Origin: Anaeromyxobacter diazotrophicus
GTDB taxonomy: Bacteria; Myxococcota; Myxococcia; Myxococcales; Anaeromyxobacteraceae
Assembly (NCBI RefSeq): GCF_013340205.1
Contig: NZ_BJTG01000005.1
Location: 248,001-312,000 of the forward strand
DNA length: 64,000 bases
Reading direction: 5' to 3'
The translations under genes and the position numbers were made by a program. This document shows positions 27,448 through 35,802 of this stretch, in pieces (within the stretch, counting starts at the first letter, position 1; each line of letters begins with the position of its first letter). A model generated the notes under the pieces. The model was not told where the DNA came from, did no database searches, and saw only the letters and a program-made list of their open reading frames with translations.

Positions 27448-28092
27448 TCAGCCCCTCTGACCGGCGGCGGGGCGGCCCACCCAGAAGCCCGCCAGGAGCC
27501 GCTCGATCGTCTCGAGCACGCTCCGGCGCGCGGCGGCCTTGTCGGCGGCGTCGGCGACCACGCGGGCGCCGGTGTTGAGCGCGCCGAGCAGCAGCTGCGC
27601 CGCCGTCTCGACCGACCTCGTCTCGAGGAGCCCGGCGTCGCGGGCCTTCCCCAGGAGCCCCTCGAACACGCCCAGGCCGTAGCGCTTGTCGATCTCGCAC
27701 CACCCGCGCCAGGTGAGGAACGGCGGCGCGTCGAGGACGATGATGCGCTGCACCTCGGGTCGCAGGCAGGCGTCGAGGTACGCCTCGCACGCGGCGCGCA
27801 GCTGCTCCCACGGCCCCCCCGGCCCCTCTCCCTGGCGACGGACCTCGTCGGTCAGCTCGCGCTCGACCGCCTCGACGACGGCGCGGAAGAGCTCCCGCTT
27901 GTCCTCGAAGTGGTGGTAGAGCGCGCCGCGCGTCACCCGGGTCCCCTCGGTGATGTCGTCGATGGACACGTCCGCGTAGCCGCGCGCCGCGAACAGCGAT
28001 CGCGCCGTGCTGACGAGCGCCGCGCGCGTCTCCTCGGCCCCCTGCTCGCGCCGGCTCCGACGCCCTCGGTGGGGGCTGCCCTTGACGTCCAT
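27448..28092 (-). CDS. TetR-family transcriptional repressor
   Basis: A 214-residue regulator. The N-terminal helix-turn-helix is typical: TRAALVSTARSLFAARGYAD, then SIDDITEGTRVTRGALYHHF and EDKRELF. The C-terminal ligand-binding helices have no recognised ligand. Its own promoter (TTGACA-17-TAAGAT, minus strand) lies inside a striking operator at 28092-28125, and the ATG at 28092 is only a few bases from the predicted transcription start, so the mRNA may be leaderless. It probably represses itself and the divergent DUF4242 gene. Confidence 0.92.
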   Translation of the reverse strand: MDVKGSPHRGRRSRREQGAEETRAALVSTARSLFAARGYADVSIDDITEGTRVTRGALYHHFEDKRELFRAVVEAVERELTDEVRRQGEGPGGPWEQLRAACEAYLDACLRPEVQRIIVLDAPPFLTWRGWCEIDKRYGLGVFEGLLGKARDAGLLETRSVETAAQLLLGALNTGARVVADAADKAAARRSVLETIERLLAGFWVGRPAAGQRG

Positions 28093-28130
28093 ACTGACGG
28101 TATCTTAGATACCTACTGTCGGTATGTCAA
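28082..28130. promoter_or_regulatory. Bidirectional promoter and TetR operator
   Basis: The near-identical 12-mers TACTGACGGTAT (28092-28103) and TACTGTCGGTAT (28114-28125) start 22 bp apart, two helical turns. Between and overlapping them is the perfect palindrome GGTATC-TTA-GATACC (28099-28113). The minus-strand promoter reads TTGACA (28125-28130), a 17-nt spacer and TAAGAT (28102-28107). A plus-strand candidate is TTGACG (28082-28087) with TAGATA (28106-28111). Repressor binding here would block both. Confidence 0.82.
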
Positions 28131-28173
28131 GTTGGGCGCGGGTTGAGGCCGGTCACGAGCAGGAGGCGACCAC

Positions 28174-28446
28174 ATGCGTAAGTACCTGATCGAGCGGGAG
28201 ATCCCCGGTGTGGCTCGAATGTCGCCCGCGGAGCTGCGGGCGGTGGCGCAGAAGTCGAACGGGATCCTGCGGGACCTCGGTCCCAGCATCCAGTGGGTCC
28301 AGAGCTTCGTCACCGCGGACAAGTTCTACTGCCTCTACTACGCGGCCACGCCGGAGCTGATCGAGGAGCACGCCCGGTGCACGGGCATCCCCGCAGACCG
28401 GATCTCGGAGGTCGTCGGGGTCATCGATCCGACGGACGGCGCGTAG
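28174..28446 (+). CDS. DUF4242 (SCO4226-like nickel-binding) small protein
   Basis: A 90-residue cytosolic protein: KYLIEREIPGV, ILRDLGPSIQWVQSFVTADK, YCLYYAATPELIEEHA and PADRISEVVGVIDP. This is the DUF4242 pattern, whose Streptomyces member SCO4226 binds nickel. AGGAGG lies six bases before the ATG. It is divergent from the TetR gene and shares its operator. A hairpin terminator follows at 28494. Its physiological role is not known. Confidence 0.88.
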   Translation: MRKYLIEREIPGVARMSPAELRAVAQKSNGILRDLGPSIQWVQSFVTADKFYCLYYAATPELIEEHARCTGIPADRISEVVGVIDPTDGA

Positions 28447-28493
28447 CGGGGCCGCCTCCGTCTCGAGCTGTCGTGCAGCACAGGTAGTGAAAC

Positions 28494-28511
28494 GCGGGCC
28501 CTGCGGCCCGC
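28494..28511 (+). terminator. GC hairpin after DUF4242 gene
   Basis: GCGGGCC (28494-28500) pairs perfectly with GGCCCGC (28505-28511) around CTGC. A second, imperfect hairpin follows (ACGGGCCTT...AAGGGCCGT). There is no T-run. It probably separates the DUF4242 transcript from the oxidase gene. Confidence 0.5.
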
Positions 28512-28589
28512 GGAAGGACGGGCCTTGCCGAAGGGCCGTGGAGACCCCTCGCTCGCCCGGGCGCAGTGTCACGTGGGAAGGAGCGCGTC

Positions 28590-29978
28590 ATGACGGTCGG
28601 TGTCGAGAAGGCGGTGGTGGATGGCTTCCGGAGCAGCCTGCGCGGCGAGGTGCTCGCGCCCGGAGCGTGCGGTTACGAGGAGGCGCGGCAGCTCTACAAC
28701 GCCGCGTTCGACAAGCACCCGGCCCTGATCGCGCGCTGCTCGGACGCGGAGGACGTGAGCCAGGCGGTGAAGCTCGGCCGCGCACGAGGCCTCGACATCG
28801 CCGTCCGGGGCGGAGGGCACAACGGCGCGGGGCTCGCCAGCGTGGAGGGGGGGCTCGTCATCGACCTCCGGGCCATGAAGGCGATCCGCGTGGACCCGGC
28901 CCAGCGCACGGTCACGGTCGAGGGCGGCGCGCTGCTGCGCGACCTCGACCAGGCCACCCACGCGTTCGGGCTCGCGACGCCGGCCGGGATCATCTCGACC
29001 ACCGGCGTGGGCGGGCTGACGCTCGGCGGCGGGCACGGGTACCTGACCCGCAAGCACGGGCTCACGATCGACAACCTCGTCTCCGCGGACGTCGTGCTGG
29101 CGGACGGGAGCTTCGTCACCGCCAGCGAGGACGAGCACGAGGACCTGTTCTGGGCGCTCCGCGGCGGCGGCGGCAACTTCGGCGTGGTGACCTCGTTCAC
29201 CCTCCGGCTCCACCCGGTCACGACCGTGGTGGGCGGGCCCACGCTGTGGCCGCTCGCCGCGGCCCGGGACGTCCTCGCCTGGTACCGCGAGTTCCTGCCC
29301 GCGGCGCCGGAGGACGTGTTCGGCTTCTTCGCGTTCCTGACGGTGCCGCCGGTGGCGCCGTTCCCGGCGGAGCTCCACCTGCAGAAGATGTGCGGGATCG
29401 TGTGGTGCTACACCGGACCGAAGGCGGAGGCGGCCGGCGCCCTCGCGCCCGCCCTGCGCGTCGCGAAGCCCGCGCTCCACGGGCCGCACGAGCTGCCCTA
29501 CCCGGCGCTGCAGGGCGCCTTCGACGGGCTCTATCCGCCGGGAGACCAGTGGTACTGGCGGGGCGACTTCGTGAAGGAGATCCCCGACGAGGCGATCGCG
29601 CGCCACGTCGAGTTCGCGGCGCGCCTGCCGACGATGCAGTCGACGATGCACCTCTACCCCATCGACGGCGCCGCGCACCGGGTCGGGAAGGAGGACACGG
29701 CGTTCAGCCATCGCGACGCGAACTGGTCGCAGGTGATCGTCGGCGTGGACCACGACCCCGCCCGCGCCGGCGCGGCGCGCTCGTGGGCGGTCGAGTACTG
29801 GGAGGCCATCCACCCGTACTCGGCCGGCGGCGCCTACGTGAACTTCATGATGGAGGAGGGGCAGGACCGCATCCGGGCCGCGTACCGCGACAACTACGCG
29901 CGGCTCGCCCGTGTCAAGGCCGACTACGACCCCGACAACCTCTTCCACGTGAACCAGAACATCCGCCCGGCGCGGTGA
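28590..29978 (+). CDS. FAD-binding oxidoreductase of the berberine-bridge/PCMH type
   Basis: A 462-residue flavoprotein with no signal peptide. The FAD domain contains AVRGGGHN, whose His normally carries FAD covalently, and GVGGLTLGGGHGYLTRKHGL then TIDNLVSADVVLADG. No Cys is found at the second covalent site of bicovalent enzymes. The C-terminal BBE segment is YDPDNLFHVNQNIRP. Such enzymes oxidise alcohols, sugars or phenolics and reduce oxygen or another acceptor. ATG 28590 follows GGGAAGGAG. Substrate unknown. Confidence 0.9.
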   Translation: MTVGVEKAVVDGFRSSLRGEVLAPGACGYEEARQLYNAAFDKHPALIARCSDAEDVSQAVKLGRARGLDIAVRGGGHNGAGLASVEGGLVIDLRAMKAIRVDPAQRTVTVEGGALLRDLDQATHAFGLATPAGIISTTGVGGLTLGGGHGYLTRKHGLTIDNLVSADVVLADGSFVTASEDEHEDLFWALRGGGGNFGVVTSFTLRLHPVTTVVGGPTLWPLAAARDVLAWYREFLPAAPEDVFGFFAFLTVPPVAPFPAELHLQKMCGIVWCYTGPKAEAAGALAPALRVAKPALHGPHELPYPALQGAFDGLYPPGDQWYWRGDFVKEIPDEAIARHVEFAARLPTMQSTMHLYPIDGAAHRVGKEDTAFSHRDANWSQVIVGVDHDPARAGAARSWAVEYWEAIHPYSAGGAYVNFMMEEGQDRIRAAYRDNYARLARVKADYDPDNLFHVNQNIRPAR

Positions 29979-30395
29979 GCTTCTCTCCCAGCAACGGCTC
30001 CCGGGCGGCGGTACGGTGATGCCGCCCGCGCCCCCGCGCCCGTCCCGCTGCGGGCCCATCGCGACGGCGGTGGCGAGGCGGCGCGGCCCGCGTTGCTCAT
30101 CTTCCTCAACGTGCCGTTCGCCGCGACCGGAGGCGTGCTCGCCCTCGCGCGATATACGGTTGGTTCGCGAGGTCGCGTCCGGGAGAAGCCCCTGGCGCCG
30201 AAGCAGGGCTGGGGAGCGAGACGGTGAGGCCGGGGTGACCGAGAAGGCCCTCGCTCGGAGCTCGCGGCCAGGCGCGGGGACCCGGGCGAGAACCGGGCGC
30301 TGCAGCGGTGGCTCTGACGCGGGGGAGACCCCCCATCGCGGGCTCGACGGGCGCGCGAGCCTTAACCTTCCGGCTCCGCCGGGGTCTCGGATGGC
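29979..30395. other. Intergenic region
   Basis: 417 bp between the flavin oxidase and the ECF sigma gene. Frames here have shadow-like Arg/Pro composition. I see no conserved RNA or clear terminator. The sigma-operon promoter should lie in its right part but is not recognisable. Confidence 0.45.
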
Positions 30396-31019
30396 ATGGC
30401 CCCGGAGGCGCTCGGCGTGGATCGATCCTCGCGCACCGGCGAGCTCGCGGCCGGGCCCTCGGGACCGGCGAGCGACGCGGCGCTGCTGCAGCGGTTCGCG
30501 GGCGGCGAGGAGGGCGCGCTCGCCGAGCTGTTCCGGAGGCACGAGCGCCTGGTGCTCGACCTCGTCCGGCGATACGCGCGGACCCCGGACGACGCCCGCG
30601 ACCTCGCGCAGCGGACGTTCGTGCGCGCGCTGCAGGCCGCCCGCGGCCGGCGGCTCGGCGGACGCGAGTTCCCGTTCCGGCGCTGGCTCGTGCGGGTCGC
30701 GGTCAACCTCGCGAAGAACCACGTCCGCGACCGGGCGCGGCTCGCCCGCGCGTCCGTCGCGCTGCTGGCGACGGCGGAGCCGGCGGGCCCCGCGGCGATC
30801 GAGGCGCTGGAGCAGGCGGAGCGCGCCCGGGCCGTGCGGGGCGCGGTCCTGCGGCTGCCGCGGCGGCAGCGCGAGGTGCTGACGCTGCGGGTCGACGCGG
30901 AGCTCCCGTTCGCGGAGATCGCCGCCGCGCTGGGGATCAGCGAGAACGCGGCCAAGGTCCACTTCCATCACGCGACGCGGGCCCTTCGGGCGTCGGTCGC
31001 CCCTCGGGAGGAGCCGTGA
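30396..31019 (+). CDS. ECF-type RNA polymerase sigma factor
   Basis: A 207-residue sigma-70-family factor. Region 2 is LAELFRRHERLVLDLVRRYA through DDARDLAQRTFVRAL. Region 4 is LRLPRRQREVLTLRVDAELP followed by the HTH FAEIAAALGISENAAKVHFH. It lacks region 3, as is standard for ECF factors. The stop sits 2 bp before the anti-sigma ATG, whose ribosome site is in the end of this gene. A trio of sigma, zinc anti-sigma and periplasmic metal sensor resembles the cnrH-cnrY-cnrX layout, so envelope metal or redox stress is a likely cue. Confidence 0.93.
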   Translation: MAPEALGVDRSSRTGELAAGPSGPASDAALLQRFAGGEEGALAELFRRHERLVLDLVRRYARTPDDARDLAQRTFVRALQAARGRRLGGREFPFRRWLVRVAVNLAKNHVRDRARLARASVALLATAEPAGPAAIEALEQAERARAVRGAVLRLPRRQREVLTLRVDAELPFAEIAAALGISENAAKVHFHHATRALRASVAPREEP

Positions 31020-31021
31020 CG

Positions 31022-31498
31022 ATGACCTGCCGCGAGCTGGAGGCGACCCTCAGCCTGCGCGCCGTGGGGGCGCTCTCCCCGGAGGAGGCGGCGGCCGTCG
31101 AGGCGCACCTCGCCCGCTGTCCGGGGTGCCGCGCCGAGGCGGAGGCGGCGACGGAGGTGCTCCAGCTCGCCCGGCTGCCGCCGGCCTCGGCGGCCGAGCT
31201 GGGCGCGGTGAGCAGCGCGGGCCAGACCCTCGGCCGCGCGGTGCGCCGCGCCCGCGGACGCAGGCGCGCCGGCCGCTGGGCGGCGGGGATCGCCGTCGCG
31301 GCCTCGCTCGCGGCGGCGACGCAGCTCCCGCGCCGCGGCCCGGCGCCGGTCGGAGGCGAGCCGCGGGCGCCCTGGGAGCCGCCTTCGATGGAGGAGCTGT
31401 GGAGCGCGAGCGCGGTGCTCGAGCTGAGGGACGAGGAGCCGGTGGTCGAAGTGGACGACGTGCTGGCCGGGATCGATCCCGGCCTGGAGGAACCATGA
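31022..31498 (+). CDS. Zinc-finger (zf-HC2) membrane anti-sigma factor
   Basis: A 158-residue single-pass membrane protein. The N-terminal cytosolic anti-sigma domain has AVEAHLARCPGCRAEAE, the HxxxCxxC zinc site. One hydrophobic segment follows (AAGIAVAASLAAATQL, about 95-110), then a periplasmic acidic tail. ATG 31022 has GGGAGGAG nine bases upstream. The last bases overlap the next ATG (ATGA, 31495-31498). It should hold the upstream ECF factor at the membrane until an envelope signal releases it. Confidence 0.85.
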   Translation: MTCRELEATLSLRAVGALSPEEAAAVEAHLARCPGCRAEAEAATEVLQLARLPPASAAELGAVSSAGQTLGRAVRRARGRRRAGRWAAGIAVAASLAAATQLPRRGPAPVGGEPRAPWEPPSMEELWSASAVLELRDEEPVVEVDDVLAGIDPGLEEP

Positions 31499-32100
31499 AG
31501 AGGATTCGCGAGGCGGTCGCGGTGCTGGCGGTCATGCTCCCGCTCGGCGCGCTGGCGCAGGGGGGCCCGGGGGGGCCCGGGCCGATGCGCGGCGGCGGCG
31601 GGCCCGGTGACGGGACGAGGATCGCGGGGCAGCGGATGCGGATGGCGCGGACGCTGGGGCTTGCCGAGGCGCTCGGGCTCGACGAGGCGCAGGCGCTCGC
31701 GCTCCGGCAGCGGACGATGAAGCTCGACGACCGGCGCGCGGCCGCGCTGGACCGGATGCGCGAGGCGCACGCGACGCTGCGCCGGGCGGCGTCGGGCGAG
31801 AAGGTCGCGGCCGCCGACGTCGACAAGGCGATCGCCTCCGACCTGGACGCGCGCGCCGAGCTCTCGGCCCTCGACCGCGAGCTGGTCGGCGCCGTCACGA
31901 AGGATCTCCCGCCGGAGAAGCGCGCGCGCGCCGCGCTGTTCCTGGCCCGGTTCGACGATCGCTTCGGCCCCGGAGGCGGGGGAGCGCGTGGCATGGGCGG
32001 GCGGGGCATGGGGATGCGGGGCGGCATGGGCCCCGCCGCGATGCAGCGCGGCGCAGGCTGCCCGAATCCCGAGTGCCCGATGCGCGGGAGCGACATGTAG
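31495..32100 (+). CDS. Spy/CnrX-like periplasmic metal-sensor protein
   Basis: A 201-residue exported protein with a signal peptide ending LGALAQ. Helical repeats typical of the Spy/CpxP/metal-resistance family follow: LGLAEALGLDEAQALALRQR, DDRRAAALDRMREAHATLRR, and a helix ending LPPEKRARAALFLARFDDRF. The tail is rich in Gly, Met and Arg, and ends with a CPNPECPM motif that could bind metal. Its start overlaps the anti-sigma stop by 4 bp, so the three genes form one operon. It is a candidate sensor or chaperone input to the anti-sigma factor. Confidence 0.78.
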   Translation: MKRIREAVAVLAVMLPLGALAQGGPGGPGPMRGGGGPGDGTRIAGQRMRMARTLGLAEALGLDEAQALALRQRTMKLDDRRAAALDRMREAHATLRRAASGEKVAAADVDKAIASDLDARAELSALDRELVGAVTKDLPPEKRARAALFLARFDDRFGPGGGGARGMGGRGMGMRGGMGPAAMQRGAGCPNPECPMRGSDM

Positions 32101-32109
32101 CGGGACGGC

Positions 32110-32158
32110 GCGGGCCTGGCGCGGCCGGGAGCTCCGTCTCGCGGCAGGCCAGGCCCGC
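32110..32158 (+). terminator. Hairpin closing the ECF operon
   Basis: GCGGGCCTGGC (32110-32120) is perfectly complementary to GCCAGGCCCGC (32148-32158), nine bases after the stop of the metal-sensor gene. The loop is long and itself GC-rich, and no T-run follows. Confidence 0.55.
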
Positions 32159-32232
32159 CAACCGCTCCATCCCGAGCGCCCCTGCCCGGCGCCGCGGCGC
32201 CGACGGTGCTGCCCCAGCCGAGCGCCCGCGCG

Positions 32233-32572
32233 GTGAACGGCGTGAACGTTCACGGGCGCGGCGCGACGGACCGAGGGTGGACTCACGCAGCGTGAAAGGC
32301 GCGCCTGGGCTTCGATGGGGCACTCCACCCCGGGCTGGGCGAAAGCGCGCAGCGGCCCGCTCTCCAGCGTCAAACGGTCTCACCTCGACGGGCGGGTTCC
32401 CTCCTCTTCCGGGCGCGCCGGCCCGAAGCTCGCGTTGACTCACGGTGCAAGGCACGCACGGTGCTTCTCTCGTGCACGCCCGGAGCGCGTCGCGTCGCTC
32501 GATCCGCGCTCCGGCTGGCGAAGGGGGAAGCACCCAGCGGACGTGAACGGCGTGAACGGCACGCCGTGAACG
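32233..32572. repeat. CGTGAACG repeat cluster upstream of the cytochrome gene
   Basis: The 16-mer GTGAACGGCGTGAACG occurs at 32233-32248 and again at 32543-32558. The first copy runs into the perfect palindrome CGTGAACGTTCACG (32241-32254). The second is followed by a third CGTGAACGG (32565-32573). Units repeat with a 9-bp period. The rest of this 533-bp gap (32101-32633) shows no gene. The sites may bind a regulator of the cytochrome gene or be a dispersed repeat family. Confidence 0.6.
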
Positions 32573-32633
32573 GTCCGCCGGAACGAGTCAGACGACGCCG
32601 CGCCGCGTAGCCGGCGCGGGAGGGGACGACCAA

Positions 32634-35600
32634 GTGACAGGGAGAGAGACGACGCGCGGGCGAGTGCCGCTGGCACTCCTCCTCGCGGCCGCCGGGGTGG
32701 CCTGCATGTCTGCGGCCAGCAAGCAGCCGGCCCCGGCCAACAAGCAGGCCTCGGGCGCGCTCACGACGCACCACACCACCGACGCGACCGGCGCCATCAC
32801 GCTGCGCGACGAGACGGGCGCCGCGATCCTCGCGGGCTCGACGGTGCCCTACAGCCCGGAGAAGACGTGCGGCGGCTGCCACGACGTGGACGTGATCACG
32901 CGCGGCTACCATTTCCAGCAGGGCCGCACCGACGCGACCAACCAGATCGTGGTCTCGGACAGCTTCAACCCCACCAAGCCGTGGCTCCTTTCGAAGGGCA
33001 TGTACGGCAAGACTTGACCCCCGTCGTCCGACGCGAGCCAGTTGGCCCGCAAGAGCAACACGACCTCCACGGCGATGGACAAGACCTCCTACTTCTTCAC
33101 CTTCCAGTGCGGCATCTGCCACCCGGGCGGCGGCCCCACGCAGTACGACCGTGACGGCCAGCTGTACTGGAACGGCACGCAGTTCGGGTACGGCGGCGGC
33201 GTGGCGGCGCTGCCCGACGCCGCGAAGCTCGACGGCGACTACGGCTTCATCGCCCCGAAGAACGTCATGTCCGCCGACGGCCTCACGGTCGTGACCCCCG
33301 CCGGCACGCCCATCCCCGCCGCCGGCTGGAAGAAGAACGGCGTCCTCCAGGCCGACTGCCTGATGTGCCACCTCGCCGGCTACAGCTGGAAGAACCGCGC
33401 CGCTACCCTGGCCGGAGGCGCTGGGCTGCCCGGCGTGGCCGCGTTCAAGGTCGCGCCGACCATGGGCGCCGGGTGGGGCACGGTGACCATCGCTGCCGCT
33501 CCGGCGTTCCCGCCCACCGCCTCCGCGGTCGGTCCGGTGGACTACGCGCTGGGCGTCACCGGCGGCACGCTGGTGGTCGACGCGCAGAACCAGCTGGTCA
33601 TCCCGCTCGGCAAGATCGGTCCGACGCCGCAGGCGAACTGCCGCGGCTGCCACGCCATCCCCGACACGAAGAAGTCGGGCCGCACGCTCGCCGCGACCAA
33701 CGACGTCCACACGGCGGCCGCGATCGGTTGCACCGCCTGCCACCCGAACGCCGCCGGCGTCCCGGGGGGCCGGCTCGAGCACCAGATCGGCAAGGGCGAC
33801 ATCACCATCGGGTCCGTCCGCGACGACCTCGACAACACCGGCCTGAGCTGCGCCGACTGCCACCTGGGCGGCAAGGCGCCGGCGGGGCTCTTCGCGCCGG
33901 ATCCGACCCGGGCGCACGCGTCGATCGCGCCGCTGCACTTCGCCGCGCTCGCGTGCCAGGCCTGCCACGTCCGCTACATGGAGGACGATCCGTCCACCAC
34001 CAGCGTGGACGTCCCCGAGCTGGTCTACGAGATGAGCACCACCGGCTCGCAGAAGGTCTCGACCTGGGATCGCTACTTCGCCTCGGTCGGCCCCGCCGGC
34101 GCGCCCTTCCGGTGGTACCCGGCGGTCCGCTCGTGGAAGGGCAAGCTCACCACCGTGAAGCCGCTCCTCACGGCGTACTACGGCGACTGGCTGAGCGGGA
34201 CGGGGGACGGCGCGATCATCCGCCCGCTTCCGCTGCGCCTCGTCCGCAAGGTGCTCACCGGCGCTTACCCGCCCGGTGGCGCGCGCCTCGGCGCGCTGCC
34301 GCTGACGGGCGGCGGGCCGGATGCCGCCAACCCCGTCCAGTACCGGCGGTCCGACATCCAGGCGTCGCTCACCGCGCTCGCGGCGGAGGTCGACACGGCC
34401 AACGACGACCCGGCCGCGGACAAGACCATCGCGGTGCGGCCCGTGCTGATCCGCGCCGGGAAGGTCTACTACCTGGACGACGCCGGCAAGGTGGAGTTCT
34501 TCGACAGCGCGGTGGCGGAGAGCCATGACTTCGCGATCAATCACAACGTGGTCCCGAAGCGGGATCCGGCCGACCCGTCGCTCAAGCCCGGTCCGTACGG
34601 CGCGGGCGGCTGCACCGACTGCCACTCCGCCGGCTCGACGTTCTTCTTCGGCAAGCAGCTGATCGAGCCCGCGGAGGACGAGTTCCTCGACGCGGCCGGG
34701 ACGGTCCCGAACCCCAACGCCGGCCAGCCGAGGTTCATCGCGCGCTGGGAGGCGATGGGCTACTCGGAGTTCAGGGTGGCGTCGCTCACCGGCGAGCGCG
34801 TCCCGGTCGCCGTCCGGATGCTGGGCAGCGGCCCGGGCAGCACCGTCACCGGCGGCGGGATCGACTGCCGGTTCGCGGGCGGCCTCTGCACCACCACCGT
34901 GGCGCAAGGCAGCGCGCTCGTCCTCACCGCCAACCCCGGCGTCGGGGCCGCGATCTCCTCGTGGGCCGGCTGCACCTCCGTGTCGGCCGACGAGCTCACC
35001 TGCACGCTGTCCGTGGCGGGCGGCGCCACCGGCCTCAACACCGGCAAGGTGGTCACGGCGACGTTCGGCGCCCCGGCGCAGACGACCCCGGTGACCGGCT
35101 CCGGCCTCAACCTGAGCGTGGTCGGCACTGGCTGGGGCACGGTGAGCGGTGGCGGGTTCAACTGCAACCTCGGCACCCAGGGCGCCTGCAACGGCGCGCT
35201 CGCCGACGGCACGCTCGTGACCCTCACCGCGACGCCCGGCCCGAACACGGCGCTGGTGAGCTGGCAGGGCTGCACGCCCTCGGCGGGCGCGCCGGCCCAG
35301 TGCACCGTCACGGTCGCCGGGACCACCGCGGTCACCGCCCTGTTCAGCAACGGCTCCGGCGGCGGCCCGTACTCGCCGACGCAGGCGCTGGTGGTGACCG
35401 TGGGCTCGCTCGTGGCGCACAACACGATCACCGGCGGCGGCATCGCCTGCGCGAGCGGCACGGGCGGCACCTGCCGCATCGACCCGGCCACCGGCTCCAC
35501 CATCACCCTGACGGCGGCGCCGGCCGCCGGCTCGGCGTTCCTGCGGTTCGAGGGCTGCACCTCGACGCCCACGCCGACCACCTGCACGGTGACGATGACC

Positions 35601-35636
35601 CAACCGACGCACGTGACCGGGTACTTCAGCCCGTGA
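32634..35636 (+). CDS. Eight-haem c-type cytochrome lipoprotein with in-frame UGA (candidate selenoprotein, ExtKL-like)
   Basis: One frame of 1000 codons is interrupted only by TGA at 33015-33017 (codon 128). Before it: a lipobox signal (LLLAAAGVAC) and haem site CGGCH. After it: CGICH, CLMCH, CRGCH, CTACH, CADCH, CQACH and CTDCH. The last third holds three repeats of a GGGI-C...GxxVxLTAxPxxGxxxxxWxGC beta-fold. Read alone, the halves are 32634-33017 and 33042-35636, and neither makes a sensible protein. A hairpin suited to a bacterial SECIS lies 15 nt after the UGA. I recall a Geobacter family called ExtKL described as a (seleno)protein cytochrome. The role would be extracellular electron transfer. 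GTG 32634 follows GGAGGGG. Confidence 0.78.
33015..33050 (+). promoter_or_regulatory. Candidate selenocysteine codon and SECIS hairpin
   Basis: UGA at 33015-33017 is followed by GCGAGCC (33033-33039), loop AGUU (33040-33043) and GGCCCGC (33044-33050). This gives six pairs plus one A-C mismatch, with G as the second loop base. The loop begins 22 nt after the UGA. As I recall, bacterial SECIS models ask for a G among the first two loop bases, 16-37 nt from the UGA. Such hairpins also arise by chance in GC-rich DNA. Confidence 0.45.
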
Positions 35637-35682
35637 CCGGCGCAGCGTAGCGCCGGGGGCTCGCCCGAACGGGGCCCCCCGA

Positions 35683-35730
35683 GGACGAGAGCCCGGCCAA
35701 CCCTCCGCGGTGGCCGGGCTCTCCTCGTCC
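35683..35730 (+). terminator. Strong hairpin after the cytochrome gene
   Basis: GGACGAGAGCCCGGCCA (35683-35699) pairs with TGGCCGGGCTCT (35711-35722) and then CGTCC after a 3-nt bulge. The core AGAGCCCGGCCA/TGGCCGGGCTCT is perfect over 12 bp. It lies 46 bp after the cytochrome stop. It also argues against the upstream ATG at 35710 as start of the next gene. Confidence 0.82.
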
Positions 35731-35802
35731 TGGGCAACAGCGGCAATTTGGCGCAGGCCCCGGACGAAACGATGGTCCTGGAATTTGGCTCAAACCGGGC
35801 GG

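Noticed and set aside
33015-33017. The UGA explained as a frameshift
   Set aside because: The frame is identical on both sides and haem motifs continue in it, so a single indel cannot explain the stop. A simple nonsense mutation or base error remains possible.
35745-35792. Repeated AATTTGG boxes as a sigma-54 promoter
   Set aside because: The two AATTTGG copies are real, but the GG-N10-GC spacing of a -24/-12 promoter is not met.
35710-35802. N-terminal extension of the PAS-AAA+ regulator
   Set aside because: The ATG at 35710 lies inside a strong terminator hairpin, and the added residues are Trp/Arg-rich with no pattern.
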